Source: Bacteroidota bacterium (GTDB lineage Bacteria > Bacteroidota > Bacteroidia > Chitinophagales > Chitinophagaceae). From it: a stretch of 22,810 nt of DNA. Shown piece by piece: positions 14,897 through 21,970 of the stretch; the first letter of the stretch is position 1; every line of letters begins with the position of its first letter. The notes beneath the pieces were generated by a model that did no database searches, was not told where the DNA came from, and was given only the letters and a program-made list of their open reading frames with translations. The translations under genes and the position numbers were made by a program. Where the stretch lies: positions 1-22,810 of the forward strand of contig JAEZJD010000304.1 of assembly GCA_023436425.1 (NCBI GenBank). Reading direction: 5' to 3'.

Positions 14897-16057
14897 ATGA
14901 ATAACGAAATACCGAGGCAAATAGCGCAGGAATTTTCCACCCGTTTTCAACAAAAGCCGCTGGTGGTGCGGTCGCCCGGTAGGGTAAATATTATTGGTGA
15001 ACACACAGATTACAACAATGGTTTTGTGCTGCCAGCAGCAATAGACAAAGCGATTTATGTAGCCATTGCACCAAGAAATGACGACAAAATTTTGTTGTAC
15101 TCGCAGGAATTTAGGCAGGAGCACCACTCAACAGTGTCAGGCGTAGCGCCAACGGAAAAGCAGTGGCCAAATTACATCCTCGGAGTGGTGGATCAACTTA
15201 ATAAGAGAGGACACCGCATTACCGGATTCAATCTGGTTATCGACGGAGACGTGCCTGTTGGCGCAGGACTTTCCTCTTCCGCCGCGGTAGAATGTGCCAC
15301 TGCATTTGCATTGAATACCATTTTTAATTTGGAAATTGAAAAACAGGAGCTGGCAGTAATCGGGCAAAAAACAGAGCACGACTTTGCAGGTGTAATGGTT
15401 GGCATTATGGATCCTTTTGCAAGCATCTTTGGTAAAAAAGATCATGTAATAAAGCTGGACTGCCGCTCACTTGAATATGAGTATGAGCCGCTGCGTTTGT
15501 CGGGTTACAAAATTTTATTGCTGAATACAAACGTGAAACATTCCCTTGCATCTACAGAGTACAACACCCGGCGAAAGGAATGTGCCCAAGGCGTGCAATG
15601 GGTAAAAGAACAAAACAAAAATGTTGAAAGTCTAAGAGACGTGAATTTGCAAATGCTGGACGAATTTGTAAAACCAAAAAGTGAGTTGATTTACAAACGT
15701 TGCAAATACGTAGTGCAGGAAAATGCAAGGCTGCTGTCAGCCTGCGAGGAGTTGGAACGTGGCAACTTGAAAGCGGTTGGGGAGAAAATGTTTCAGTCTC
15801 ACGACGGATTGAGCAAAGAATATGAAGTGAGTTGCAAAGAGCTCGACTTTTTGGTGGACGCCGTAAGAAATAATCCTGAAGTGCCCGGAGCAAGAATGAT
15901 GGGCGGTGGGTTCGGTGGTTGCACTATCAATATTGCAAAAGAAGATGCCATCGAGGCACTGATAAAAAAAGTGGGACAAGAATATGAAAAGATAATGGGC
16001 AAGGAAATGACTGCTTACGTTGCCGAAACCGCGGATGGAACAAGTGTATGTGAGTAG
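14897..16057 (+). CDS. galK: galactokinase
   Basis: This 386-residue GHMP kinase phosphorylates galactose at C1 with ATP. The galactokinase signature GRVNIIGEHTDYNNG lies near the N-terminus, the GHMP ATP-binding motif VPVGAGLSSSAAVE in the middle, the catalytic Asp region in GIMDPFASIFG, and the C-terminal GHMP motif GARMMGGGFGGCTI near the end. Length equals the usual bacterial GalK. ATG 14897 starts at the normal distance from the first motif. It is divergent from the glycan cluster. Neither galT nor galE is in the window, so its product's route to UDP-galactose depends on genes elsewhere. Placement beside glf suggests, but does not prove, that it feeds UDP-Galf synthesis. Confidence 0.97.
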   Translation: MNNEIPRQIAQEFSTRFQQKPLVVRSPGRVNIIGEHTDYNNGFVLPAAIDKAIYVAIAPRNDDKILLYSQEFRQEHHSTVSGVAPTEKQWPNYILGVVDQLNKRGHRITGFNLVIDGDVPVGAGLSSSAAVECATAFALNTIFNLEIEKQELAVIGQKTEHDFAGVMVGIMDPFASIFGKKDHVIKLDCRSLEYEYEPLRLSGYKILLLNTNVKHSLASTEYNTRRKECAQGVQWVKEQNKNVESLRDVNLQMLDEFVKPKSELIYKRCKYVVQENARLLSACEELERGNLKAVGEKMFQSHDGLSKEYEVSCKELDFLVDAVRNNPEVPGARMMGGGFGGCTINIAKEDAIEALIKKVGQEYEKIMGKEMTAYVAETADGTSVCE

Positions 16058-16096
16058 CCCGTTAGCCAGATGGAATGCAACAACAGCTGTCGCACG

Positions 16097-18172
16097 TTAG
16101 TTTACAAAACTCCAATAAATACCTAATCTGAAAAGCAATCCCGGCATGGCATAGCCCGGGGCTACAATGCTGTTGTGATTAAATCCAAAGCCTCCGATTG
16201 TACTGACTGCATTCAAATTTTCCGCTCTTACAAATGCTTTAAAGCTGCGAATTCTGAAATGGAAAAATGCTGATACATCCGGTCTGTTGCTGATGGTCAG
16301 CGAATCCTGGTAAAAGAATTGTCCAAGCAGAGGGGAATAATTATCTGCTTTGTAGGGACTGTAGTACCGCATCTCCAAACCTGTGGAGAGATTTAGATTT
16401 CTGAAAAACAATCCTTCGAAAGCAAGTCGATTTCGTGTGAACAATAACGGAAGGTTTAGTTCCACGCCGCCCGCCATTTGCTGCACTGAAACATCGGCAT
16501 ACCACTTCCAATATCTGCTTAACTTAAAAACTTTGGACGCTCCAATTCGCAACACGTTGAACAATGCAGGATCTTGTCTTAGCTGATAAAAATTTCGCAA
16601 ATACAGATAATTAGTAACGGCATAGTAATCTCCGTTCAGTTGAAGATTAAATTTAGGCTCGAGAAATGAAGCAAAAATGTGCGACGTATTCTCTTTACCG
16701 AATGTTCTGGGCGCATCCAAATAAAAGTTACTCTGCTGGTTGAAAATAAAAGATGGCGACCGGTTAAAATTTTCAAATCCTATTTTGAGGCTGCCGACCT
16801 TTGATCCAAATACTCTCAAGAGGCTTACGTATGCATGATAATCGCCGGCATTCAGTCCCGTGAAATACAAACGTCCCGTAGCCAGCATATCCCACTTCTG
16901 ATTTTTGGTTCTGTTCCTGTATTCTCCGTGACCAATAAAGTTGTAATGCGATTTAGCCGTGGCAACATTTGCTTTCAACAATTGTATTTCGGCACCGGCT
17001 TTTATAAACTGTTGTAAGTTCTTTTCATCAGGAAATTGATAAAAGGAAAAATCGTTACTCAACTCTGTCCACTTGTCTTGAAAAAGCAGCGAATCCTGTG
17101 GCATCGTCAGCTGATAATGCGACGCATAGTAGGCAGAATCCGGACGATTATTTTGCTTATTGTTCGACACAGCAAAGTCCTGGAACGAATAATCGTATTT
17201 ACCGTATTTGAAATTGTGCTCCAGTCTTAGCTTCGGATAAAACAACGGAATGACGGTAGAATCTGTTACAAAAGAATCTTTTCTGCCAAAATCATATTGC
17301 TGACGCAGCAGAATATGAAAATCTTTCTCCCGATGCCCTGTGAACAGTGCAACAGAAAAAAAGTCGGCACCAAACGTTGGTTCACCGCCAATGGTTACGG
17401 GTATGGAAAACCGGTCGCGTGAGTAAATCGGATCGTTCAAATAATCTTTGTCCTGCCGGATGCCGCCGCTTTCTCCCGCCTGCAATTTATTGTTTAGAAG
17501 AATGAGATAATTGTTATACCTCTTGTTCGGTGATTCATACCATGATGTAAAAAGGTAATTACTGTGATTAGCTTTTTGGTTGCGGAAAAAACCGGGAGAA
17601 CTTATCATCCTGTAGTTGAAGCTTGCATTCCAATTTGGTTTTAAATTTTGTGTATGCAAAACTTCAATGATTTGCTCTGCCCTGCTTCCCAGCATATAAT
17701 TGAGGTCAGTGTAAGGCCGTGTAGTATGGTAAAATTTTGCTGATTGCAACTTCCACCGGTATACATCAAGTGCATGAAAACCGGGGTCCCACCCAATTTG
17801 TTGTGGTGCTGTGAACAGCAGCGAACGAGTTGCTGTTCCAAGATTACCAAGATAAATGTGAGTTGCCGGAATGGGAAACCGTTTTGTGAAATCGTTAATG
17901 GAGGAATCGAACGCATAAGTACGTGTCGAATCCAACAGGTAGTATCGAATGGTAAGGCTGTCTTCTAAATCGTTTCTATGCCTCAGTGAATCACCTGTGC
18001 CGCCGCCTCCAATGTTTCCCCGGTTTAGTATTCCCGGCACGTTTGGAACTGCCGGCGAAGGTGGTCGAACAGCAGGTCTTTGTGTATACGCGACAACAGA
18101 AACGAACGAAAGAAAGAATGCAAAAAGACTTTTATGAAAAAAAATAAATCTCAATTTCTCAGATTGACGCAA
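16097..18172 (-). CDS. putative porin (Porin_10 type outer-membrane beta-barrel)
   Basis: The 691-residue protein has an N-terminal signal peptide (hydrophobic FAFFLSFVSVVAY, cleavage near YTQ), a low-complexity Pro/Gly stretch (about 32-60), and a long beta-barrel with alternating aromatic strands ending in a C-terminal aromatic strand (LLFRLGIYWSFVN). The early segment HIYLGNLGTATRSLLF is typical of the Bacteroidota putative-porin family annotated as Porin_10. Function is unknown apart from the presumed outer-membrane channel. The start is a TTG: 18172 overlaps the end of the nucleoside phosphorylase gene by 14 nt, while an in-frame TTG at 18154, just after that gene's stop, gives a more compact signal peptide. 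Either way it is the downstream gene of an operon with the phosphorylase. Confidence 0.85.
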   Translation of the reverse strand: MRQSEKLRFIFFHKSLFAFFLSFVSVVAYTQRPAVRPPSPAVPNVPGILNRGNIGGGGTGDSLRHRNDLEDSLTIRYYLLDSTRTYAFDSSINDFTKRFPIPATHIYLGNLGTATRSLLFTAPQQIGWDPGFHALDVYRWKLQSAKFYHTTRPYTDLNYMLGSRAEQIIEVLHTQNLKPNWNASFNYRMISSPGFFRNQKANHSNYLFTSWYESPNKRYNNYLILLNNKLQAGESGGIRQDKDYLNDPIYSRDRFSIPVTIGGEPTFGADFFSVALFTGHREKDFHILLRQQYDFGRKDSFVTDSTVIPLFYPKLRLEHNFKYGKYDYSFQDFAVSNNKQNNRPDSAYYASHYQLTMPQDSLLFQDKWTELSNDFSFYQFPDEKNLQQFIKAGAEIQLLKANVATAKSHYNFIGHGEYRNRTKNQKWDMLATGRLYFTGLNAGDYHAYVSLLRVFGSKVGSLKIGFENFNRSPSFIFNQQSNFYLDAPRTFGKENTSHIFASFLEPKFNLQLNGDYYAVTNYLYLRNFYQLRQDPALFNVLRIGASKVFKLSRYWKWYADVSVQQMAGGVELNLPLLFTRNRLAFEGLFFRNLNLSTGLEMRYYSPYKADNYSPLLGQFFYQDSLTISNRPDVSAFFHFRIRSFKAFVRAENLNAVSTIGGFGFNHNSIVAPGYAMPGLLFRLGIYWSFVN

Positions 18173-18977
18173 TCAGCTCGCGGAAGATCGCAGCGAATTT
18201 TGGCTCAGCCTCATTGGCGGCTTGCAAAACTTCTTCATGCGTTATTTTATTGTCATCGTCGCGAATGCCAATATCCGTGATGACACTCATCGCAAATACT
18301 TTCATACCAACGTGGACGGCAGCAATCACTTCCTGCACAGTACTCATGCCCACAGCTTGTGCACCAATAGTTTCTATCAGTTTATACTCTGCGTGTGTTT
18401 CGAACGTGGGACCGGTAACCGCAACGTAAATCCCTTCCTTTAAATCAATGTGCAACTTGTTCGCTGCTTCGCGGGCTTTCTTTTGAAGCGTTTTTGAATA
18501 AGGTTCGCTCATGTCCGGAAAACGTGTGCCCAGGCGATCATCATTTTTCCCGATCAACGGATTTTTTGTAAAAAAAGATATGTGATCAGTGATCATCATC
18601 AAATCGCCAACTTTAAACGAGCGATCCACTCCGCCTGCAGCGTTTGAAAGCATAAGCACTTCCACGCCCAGAAACTTCATCACACGAACGGGCAAAATCA
18701 CGTCTTCTGCATCATAACCTTCATAAAAGTGAAACCTGCCGGACATGGCAATTATTGGTTTACCGGCAACTGTTCCGAAGATCAATTTACCAGAGTGTCC
18801 AACAACTGTCGAAACAGGAAAATGCGGAATATCGGCGTAGGCAACTTCATGATCAACTTTTATTTCTTTTACAAAGTTTCCAAGACCGCTTCCCAAAACA
18901 ACAGCAACTTTTACGTTAGCTACATTGTATTGTTTAAGAAACGAAACAGCTTCGTTGATTTTTTCGAATGAGTTCAT
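18159..18977 (-). CDS. purine-nucleoside phosphorylase, trimeric (PNP/MTAP) type
   Basis: The 272-residue enzyme cleaves purine nucleosides with phosphate to base and (deoxy)ribose-1-phosphate. Family motifs are VVLGSGLG (27-33), VVGHSGKL (58-64), SGRFHFYEGY (79-88), LSNAAGG (110-116), TGPTFETHAEY (188-198) and GMSTVQEVIAA (210-220). E193 and H247 correspond to human PNP Glu201 and His257. The position of human Asn243, which reads the 6-position of the purine, is Asp235 here (SVITDIG). In human PNP the Asn-to-Asp change is known to shift preference towards adenosine, so this enzyme may accept 6-aminopurines; this is inference. The stop lies inside the putative porin's 5' end. A -7-like box TATCTTTG sits at 18983-18990, five nt before the ATG. 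Confidence 0.93.
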   Translation of the reverse strand: MNSFEKINEAVSFLKQYNVANVKVAVVLGSGLGNFVKEIKVDHEVAYADIPHFPVSTVVGHSGKLIFGTVAGKPIIAMSGRFHFYEGYDAEDVILPVRVMKFLGVEVLMLSNAAGGVDRSFKVGDLMMITDHISFFTKNPLIGKNDDRLGTRFPDMSEPYSKTLQKKAREAANKLHIDLKEGIYVAVTGPTFETHAEYKLIETIGAQAVGMSTVQEVIAAVHVGMKVFAMSVITDIGIRDDDNKITHEEVLQAANEAEPKFAAIFRELIASI

Positions 18978-18982
18978 TATGA

Positions 18983-18990
18983 CAAAGATA
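18983..18990 (-). promoter_or_regulatory. possible -7 promoter box TATCTTTG for the nucleoside phosphorylase gene
   Basis: Exact match to TAnnTTTG on the minus strand, only 5 nt from the ATG, which would give a nearly leaderless mRNA. The upstream TTTC about 22 nt away is only a weak -33 match. Read-through from the lipoprotein gene, 58 nt upstream with no terminator visible, is the alternative. Confidence 0.35.
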
Positions 18991-19035
18991 ATTTTTGAAA
19001 GTTAAGAGAATGGAAAGATCGTCGCGTCGGCAATC

Positions 19036-19848
19036 CTAAAATGAATACCTGAAAAAACTGCAGTCTTCTTCATCGCACAAGAGCTTTTTCAGAATTGGGT
19101 CATTCAATACGTTGGTATAATCCATCCACTTGCCTGCGACTTTCATTTTGCGATAAACCAGTCGAATGCCGTGGCTATAGTCTACATACCAATTTACATG
19201 TCCGGTGTACAACGGCTGAATAGGATTGCCATCTAATTTATGCCAGCCGTAAATAGCCACCCTGTTTGGCTTTGAATCTTTTGCAATCTTACTTGTAATT
19301 ACTACATCTTTCATAATGCCTGCTATTAATCCAGTCCGTCCTTTTCTTTGTCCTTCAATTATTAAATGGTGATGATACATTGTTGGTGTGCTGTCGCGAA
19401 ATGCATACATCGGCACCGGTTCTAGTTTCACAACGGCGGCCGAGTATATATCGTTCACCATTTTTCTCGTTGGCAGAAAACAATTAAAAGAATCTGCAAT
19501 CTTTTGCGCCGCCATTGGCGTAATGTTGATGCGAGCCCAATCATTGTCCGTTCCCACACTTAGATAATCCGGTGCAACATAGTAAGTTCCTTGAATGGTC
19601 CGGTGGTGAACTGAGTCGAATGTGCTGACATCAATCGACACAAATTTTTTCAGAAAAGCTGGAATATTACCGGACAAAATTTCCTGAGTGGCTGCCGAAT
19701 CACGTTGCTTCCAGTTGAAGGCAAAAGCACTTTTGTAAAAATCGGTACCGGTAGTAAAAGAGAACCGTTGCGGTACCGCAATGGTTCTAGTTGTTCTGCA
19801 CGAAACCAGGAAAACAAAAACACAGATGGCAAGGCACATTTGTCTCAC
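19036..19848 (-). CDS. uncharacterised lipoprotein, conserved YVDYSHGIRLV-type secreted protein
   Basis: The 270-residue protein begins with a short lipoprotein signal (hydrophobic LAICVFVFLVSC, lipobox LVSC, Cys17), so it should be exported and lipid-anchored. I do not recognise a named domain. The body has conserved-looking blocks: VGTDNDWARINITPMAAQKI, FNCFLPTRKMVNDIYSAA, YHHHLIIEGQRKGR, IMKDVVITSKIA, RVAIYGWHKLDGNPIQPLY and NWYVDYSHGIRLVYRK. The Asp/His-rich composition could fit an enzyme, but no catalytic set can be named. The start is GTG 19848. ATG 19839 (MCLAIC) is possible and would fit a -7 box at 19853-19860 better, but it would lose the basic residue of the signal peptide. It is divergent from another secreted protein and upstream of the phosphorylase gene in the same direction. 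Confidence 0.7.
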   Translation of the reverse strand: MRQMCLAICVFVFLVSCRTTRTIAVPQRFSFTTGTDFYKSAFAFNWKQRDSAATQEILSGNIPAFLKKFVSIDVSTFDSVHHRTIQGTYYVAPDYLSVGTDNDWARINITPMAAQKIADSFNCFLPTRKMVNDIYSAAVVKLEPVPMYAFRDSTPTMYHHHLIIEGQRKGRTGLIAGIMKDVVITSKIAKDSKPNRVAIYGWHKLDGNPIQPLYTGHVNWYVDYSHGIRLVYRKMKVAGKWMDYTNVLNDPILKKLLCDEEDCSFFRYSF

Positions 19849-19852
19849 AGAA

Positions 19853-19860
19853 CAAAAGTA
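19853..19860 (-). promoter_or_regulatory. possible -7 promoter box TACTTTTG for the lipoprotein gene
   Basis: Exact TAnnTTTG on the minus strand, in the 94-nt gap between two divergent secreted-protein genes. It lies 4 nt from the GTG start and 13 nt from the alternative ATG. No -33 TTG at normal spacing is visible. Confidence 0.35.
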
Positions 19861-19942
19861 TACAAGTGAGATTTAACTAATTGTTGATTGCCGTCGGTGT
19901 AATTTCAGTTTTCCGATTACCATTTCATGCTAATTTGTTTCT

Positions 19943-20734
19943 GTGAAAAAAACTTCCCTGGCCATTTTCCTGCTTATTTTTTCCTTCTTTTGTTCTGCTC
20001 AGGATATTAGTGGCTTTTGGAAGGGTTCATTAACTGTTCCGGGCGGATGTTTTCCTGAAAATTATATCGAGCTCCAGCTTACAGTGAGGGGCAGCCGAAT
20101 TTTTGGAGATTCATATCATTATCTTGATCAAAACAATTTTATCAAAAAAAGATGCTCCGGCAGTTTCGATTCAGCCACTAAAACAGTGATTGTTCAGGAA
20201 GATTACGTTACTGAAAAAAAAGTTCCTGAGCACTGTACTGTGTGCATCAAAAGATACACGTTCCTCTACACCAAAGAAGGAAATCAAGAAACGCTAAACG
20301 GCGGCTGGACCGGCAGCATGGCAGAATCGGGCATGGTGTGCAGCCCGGGAACAATTGTTCTTTCGCGAATCAAAGAGTCTTTTTTTAAAGAAGAACATGT
20401 GCGTGAAGTGAAAGTTGATACCGGAACACTGAAACTTTCATTTTATGACAACGCTCAGATAGACGGCGATTCAATAACTATTCTGGTCAATAAAAAAGTT
20501 GTTGCTACCCACCAGTTGCTCGGGTTGAAACCCATTTCGCTCGATGTCGTGATTGACTACAACAACCGCATGCAGGAAGTGGAAATGGTTGCGGAAAACT
20601 TGGGCAGCATCCCGCCTAACACAGCTCTGCTTGTGATTACAGCAGGTAAACAACAGCACCGATTGTACCTTACATCGACTGCTGAAAAAAGCGCCAAGGT
20701 CCGATTCATCTACGATGCCAAGCAACAGGAATAG
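19943..20734 (+). CDS. uncharacterised secreted two-domain protein
   Basis: The 263-residue protein starts with GTG and a clear Sec signal peptide (MKKTSLAIFLLIFSFFCSAQ, cleavage after AQ). Residues about 21-143 form a beta-rich, calycin-like domain beginning DISGFWKGSL, with five cysteines in the mature protein (36, 71, 98, 101, 133), including C98-T-V-C101. Residues about 150-255 form a second domain (YDNAQIDGDSITILVNKKVV, then VAENLGSIPPNTALLVITAG, RLYLTSTAEKSAKVRFIYD). That second block recurs in secreted Bacteroidota proteins, to my recollection without an assigned function. No catalytic residues can be named. It is 20 nt upstream of the phosphoesterase gene and probably co-transcribed. 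Confidence 0.75.
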   Translation: MKKTSLAIFLLIFSFFCSAQDISGFWKGSLTVPGGCFPENYIELQLTVRGSRIFGDSYHYLDQNNFIKKRCSGSFDSATKTVIVQEDYVTEKKVPEHCTVCIKRYTFLYTKEGNQETLNGGWTGSMAESGMVCSPGTIVLSRIKESFFKEEHVREVKVDTGTLKLSFYDNAQIDGDSITILVNKKVVATHQLLGLKPISLDVVIDYNNRMQEVEMVAENLGSIPPNTALLVITAGKQQHRLYLTSTAEKSAKVRFIYDAKQQE

Positions 20735-20754
20735 CGGTTTCATATTTTTATACC

Positions 20755-21261
20755 TTGACTCGGATTGGTCTCCTATCAGATACACACAACTTTTTGGACG
20801 AAGCTGTGTTTCGTCACTTTCAAAATTGCGATGAAATGTGGCACGCGGGAGATTTTGGAAGTGTGGACATTTTCGAAAAATTGAATGCATTTCGACCGAC
20901 GATAGGTGTGTATGGAAATATAGACGGCACTGAGGTGCGGGCTATTTGTCCGGAACAATTATGCTGGACATGCGAAGAAGTGAAAGTATATATGACGCAC
21001 ATAGGCGGTTATCCAAACAGGTATGCACCGGGAGTTAAGAATCTGCTTGTGCAAAATGCAGCCCGCCTTTTCATCTGCGGACATTCACATATTTTGAAAG
21101 TTATTTACGATGAAAAAATCAATTGTCTGCACATGAATCCCGGAGCTGCAGGCAACCAGGGATGGCACAACGTGAGAACAATTCTGCGTTTTGCAATCGA
21201 CGGTTCCAAGATTCAGGATTTCGAAGTAATCGAGCTAGGACGCAGAGGAGCTGTACCGTAA
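20755..21261 (+). CDS. YfcE/MJ0936-family metallophosphoesterase
   Basis: The 168-residue protein is a single calcineurin-like phosphoesterase domain with the full dinuclear metal site: D9 and H11 (SDTH), D33 (HAGD), N55 (GNID), H82 (THIGG), and H110/H112 (GHSH). Family members hydrolyse phosphodiesters with Mn2+ or Ni2+; the physiological substrate is generally unknown. The start is a TTG, giving MTRIGLLSDTH, the expected distance to the first motif, and no in-frame ATG exists upstream before the preceding gene. It follows the secreted protein by 20 nt and converges with the membrane-protein gene. Confidence 0.92.
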   Translation: MTRIGLLSDTHNFLDEAVFRHFQNCDEMWHAGDFGSVDIFEKLNAFRPTIGVYGNIDGTEVRAICPEQLCWTCEEVKVYMTHIGGYPNRYAPGVKNLLVQNAARLFICGHSHILKVIYDEKINCLHMNPGAAGNQGWHNVRTILRFAIDGSKIQDFEVIELGRRGAVP

Positions 21262-21348
21262 TTCAATTCTTGGATATCGATTATTGAGAATTCACAATTA
21301 ACGAGTGCGTCCGAAAACTGCGTTTAACGCTACCCAATTAACAATAGC

Positions 21349-21819
21349 TCAATACCATCCCCTACCCATTCCTATTTCCCGGAACGGCCACGGAATGGAA
21401 ACAAGAATAATTAACAGCGCAAGTACATAAAAGATCATAGTGCGTCTATGTTTCGCTTTGTCGCTTATGCGTTTGCGGGCTTGTGCCTTACCAAGATGAA
21501 TTAGAACAATGGCGATCAACATACCGATCGTATGCTCCATTGTATAGAACCTGTCTGTGGGGTTGCGCATCACCTCAGCCATCGGCATGTGTTGCAATTT
21601 TGCATACCCATTTTGACCAAGAAACCATAAAACAAAGCCAACAAGCAACATCAGATCTGCAAATATTGTGAGTAGCAATCCCAACCTGTTATCGGAGCGA
21701 ATAAAAGGACGGCTTCCCGCAATAAGACTGTTGAGAATTGCAAATATCAAAAGCAGCAACACTATCCACCGCCCCACACTGTGCACGTGGAGCAGAATGT
21801 TGTAAAGGTTTTGGTCCAT
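21349..21819 (-). CDS. four-helix membrane protein with conserved histidines, possibly cytochrome b-like
   Basis: From ATG 21819 the protein has 156 residues and four membrane helices (about 13-34, 45-66, 95-112, 127-146). Histidines occur near helix starts and ends: H9 and H11 (LLHVHSVGRW), MEHTIGM in helix 3, LIHLGKAQ, and KHRRTM before helix 4. The pattern resembles small cytochrome b-type membrane proteins, and similar Bacteroidota proteins are often labelled cytochrome B, but heme binding is not proven. The reading frame is open up to 21960, but the extra 47 codons are basic, not conserved-looking, and would cover the exact -7 box at 21843-21850, so I use the inner ATG. It is divergent from rny. 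Confidence 0.75.
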   Translation of the reverse strand: MDQNLYNILLHVHSVGRWIVLLLLIFAILNSLIAGSRPFIRSDNRLGLLLTIFADLMLLVGFVLWFLGQNGYAKLQHMPMAEVMRNPTDRFYTMEHTIGMLIAIVLIHLGKAQARKRISDKAKHRRTMIFYVLALLIILVSIPWPFREIGMGRGWY

Positions 21820-21842
21820 GCTGATCAGAGTTTTGAATGCGC

Positions 21843-21850
21843 CAAAACTA
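21843..21850 (-). promoter_or_regulatory. -7 promoter box TAGTTTTG for the membrane-protein gene
   Basis: Exact TAnnTTTG on the minus strand, 23 nt upstream of ATG 21819. This leaves a short leader of about 15-18 nt, like the VWA and nuclease genes. The -33 is not clear. It supports the shorter gene start. Confidence 0.45.
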
Positions 21851-21901
21851 CAACAAAAGGCGAACGAAGCGGCGGCAGTTTTATTCTTACGTTTCCATTT
21901 G

Positions 21902-21909
21902 TATCTTCG
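21902..21909 (+). promoter_or_regulatory. possible -7 box TATCTTCG for rny
   Basis: One mismatch to TAnnTTTG, with a TTTT 19 nt upstream as a weak -33. It lies 61 nt before the rny ATG. Low confidence; it is the best candidate in the 150-nt divergent gap. Confidence 0.3.
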
Positions 21910-21970
21910 CTCATTCGGCAACTTGTCGTTATGAAATATTTTATCTACAACAACCATCAAATTTCACTCA

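Noticed and set aside
20471..20890. Minus-strand open frame of 139 codons
   Set aside because: It spans the end of the secreted protein and the start of the phosphoesterase, both strongly supported on the plus strand.
21262..21348. Terminator between the convergent phosphoesterase and membrane-protein genes
   Set aside because: Only a 6-bp AT-rich stem with a 16-nt loop is visible and there is no T-tract.
21820..21960. N-terminal extension of the membrane protein
   Set aside because: It is basic and low in conserved character, and it would cover the exact TAGTTTTG promoter box. The inner ATG fits the helix layout.
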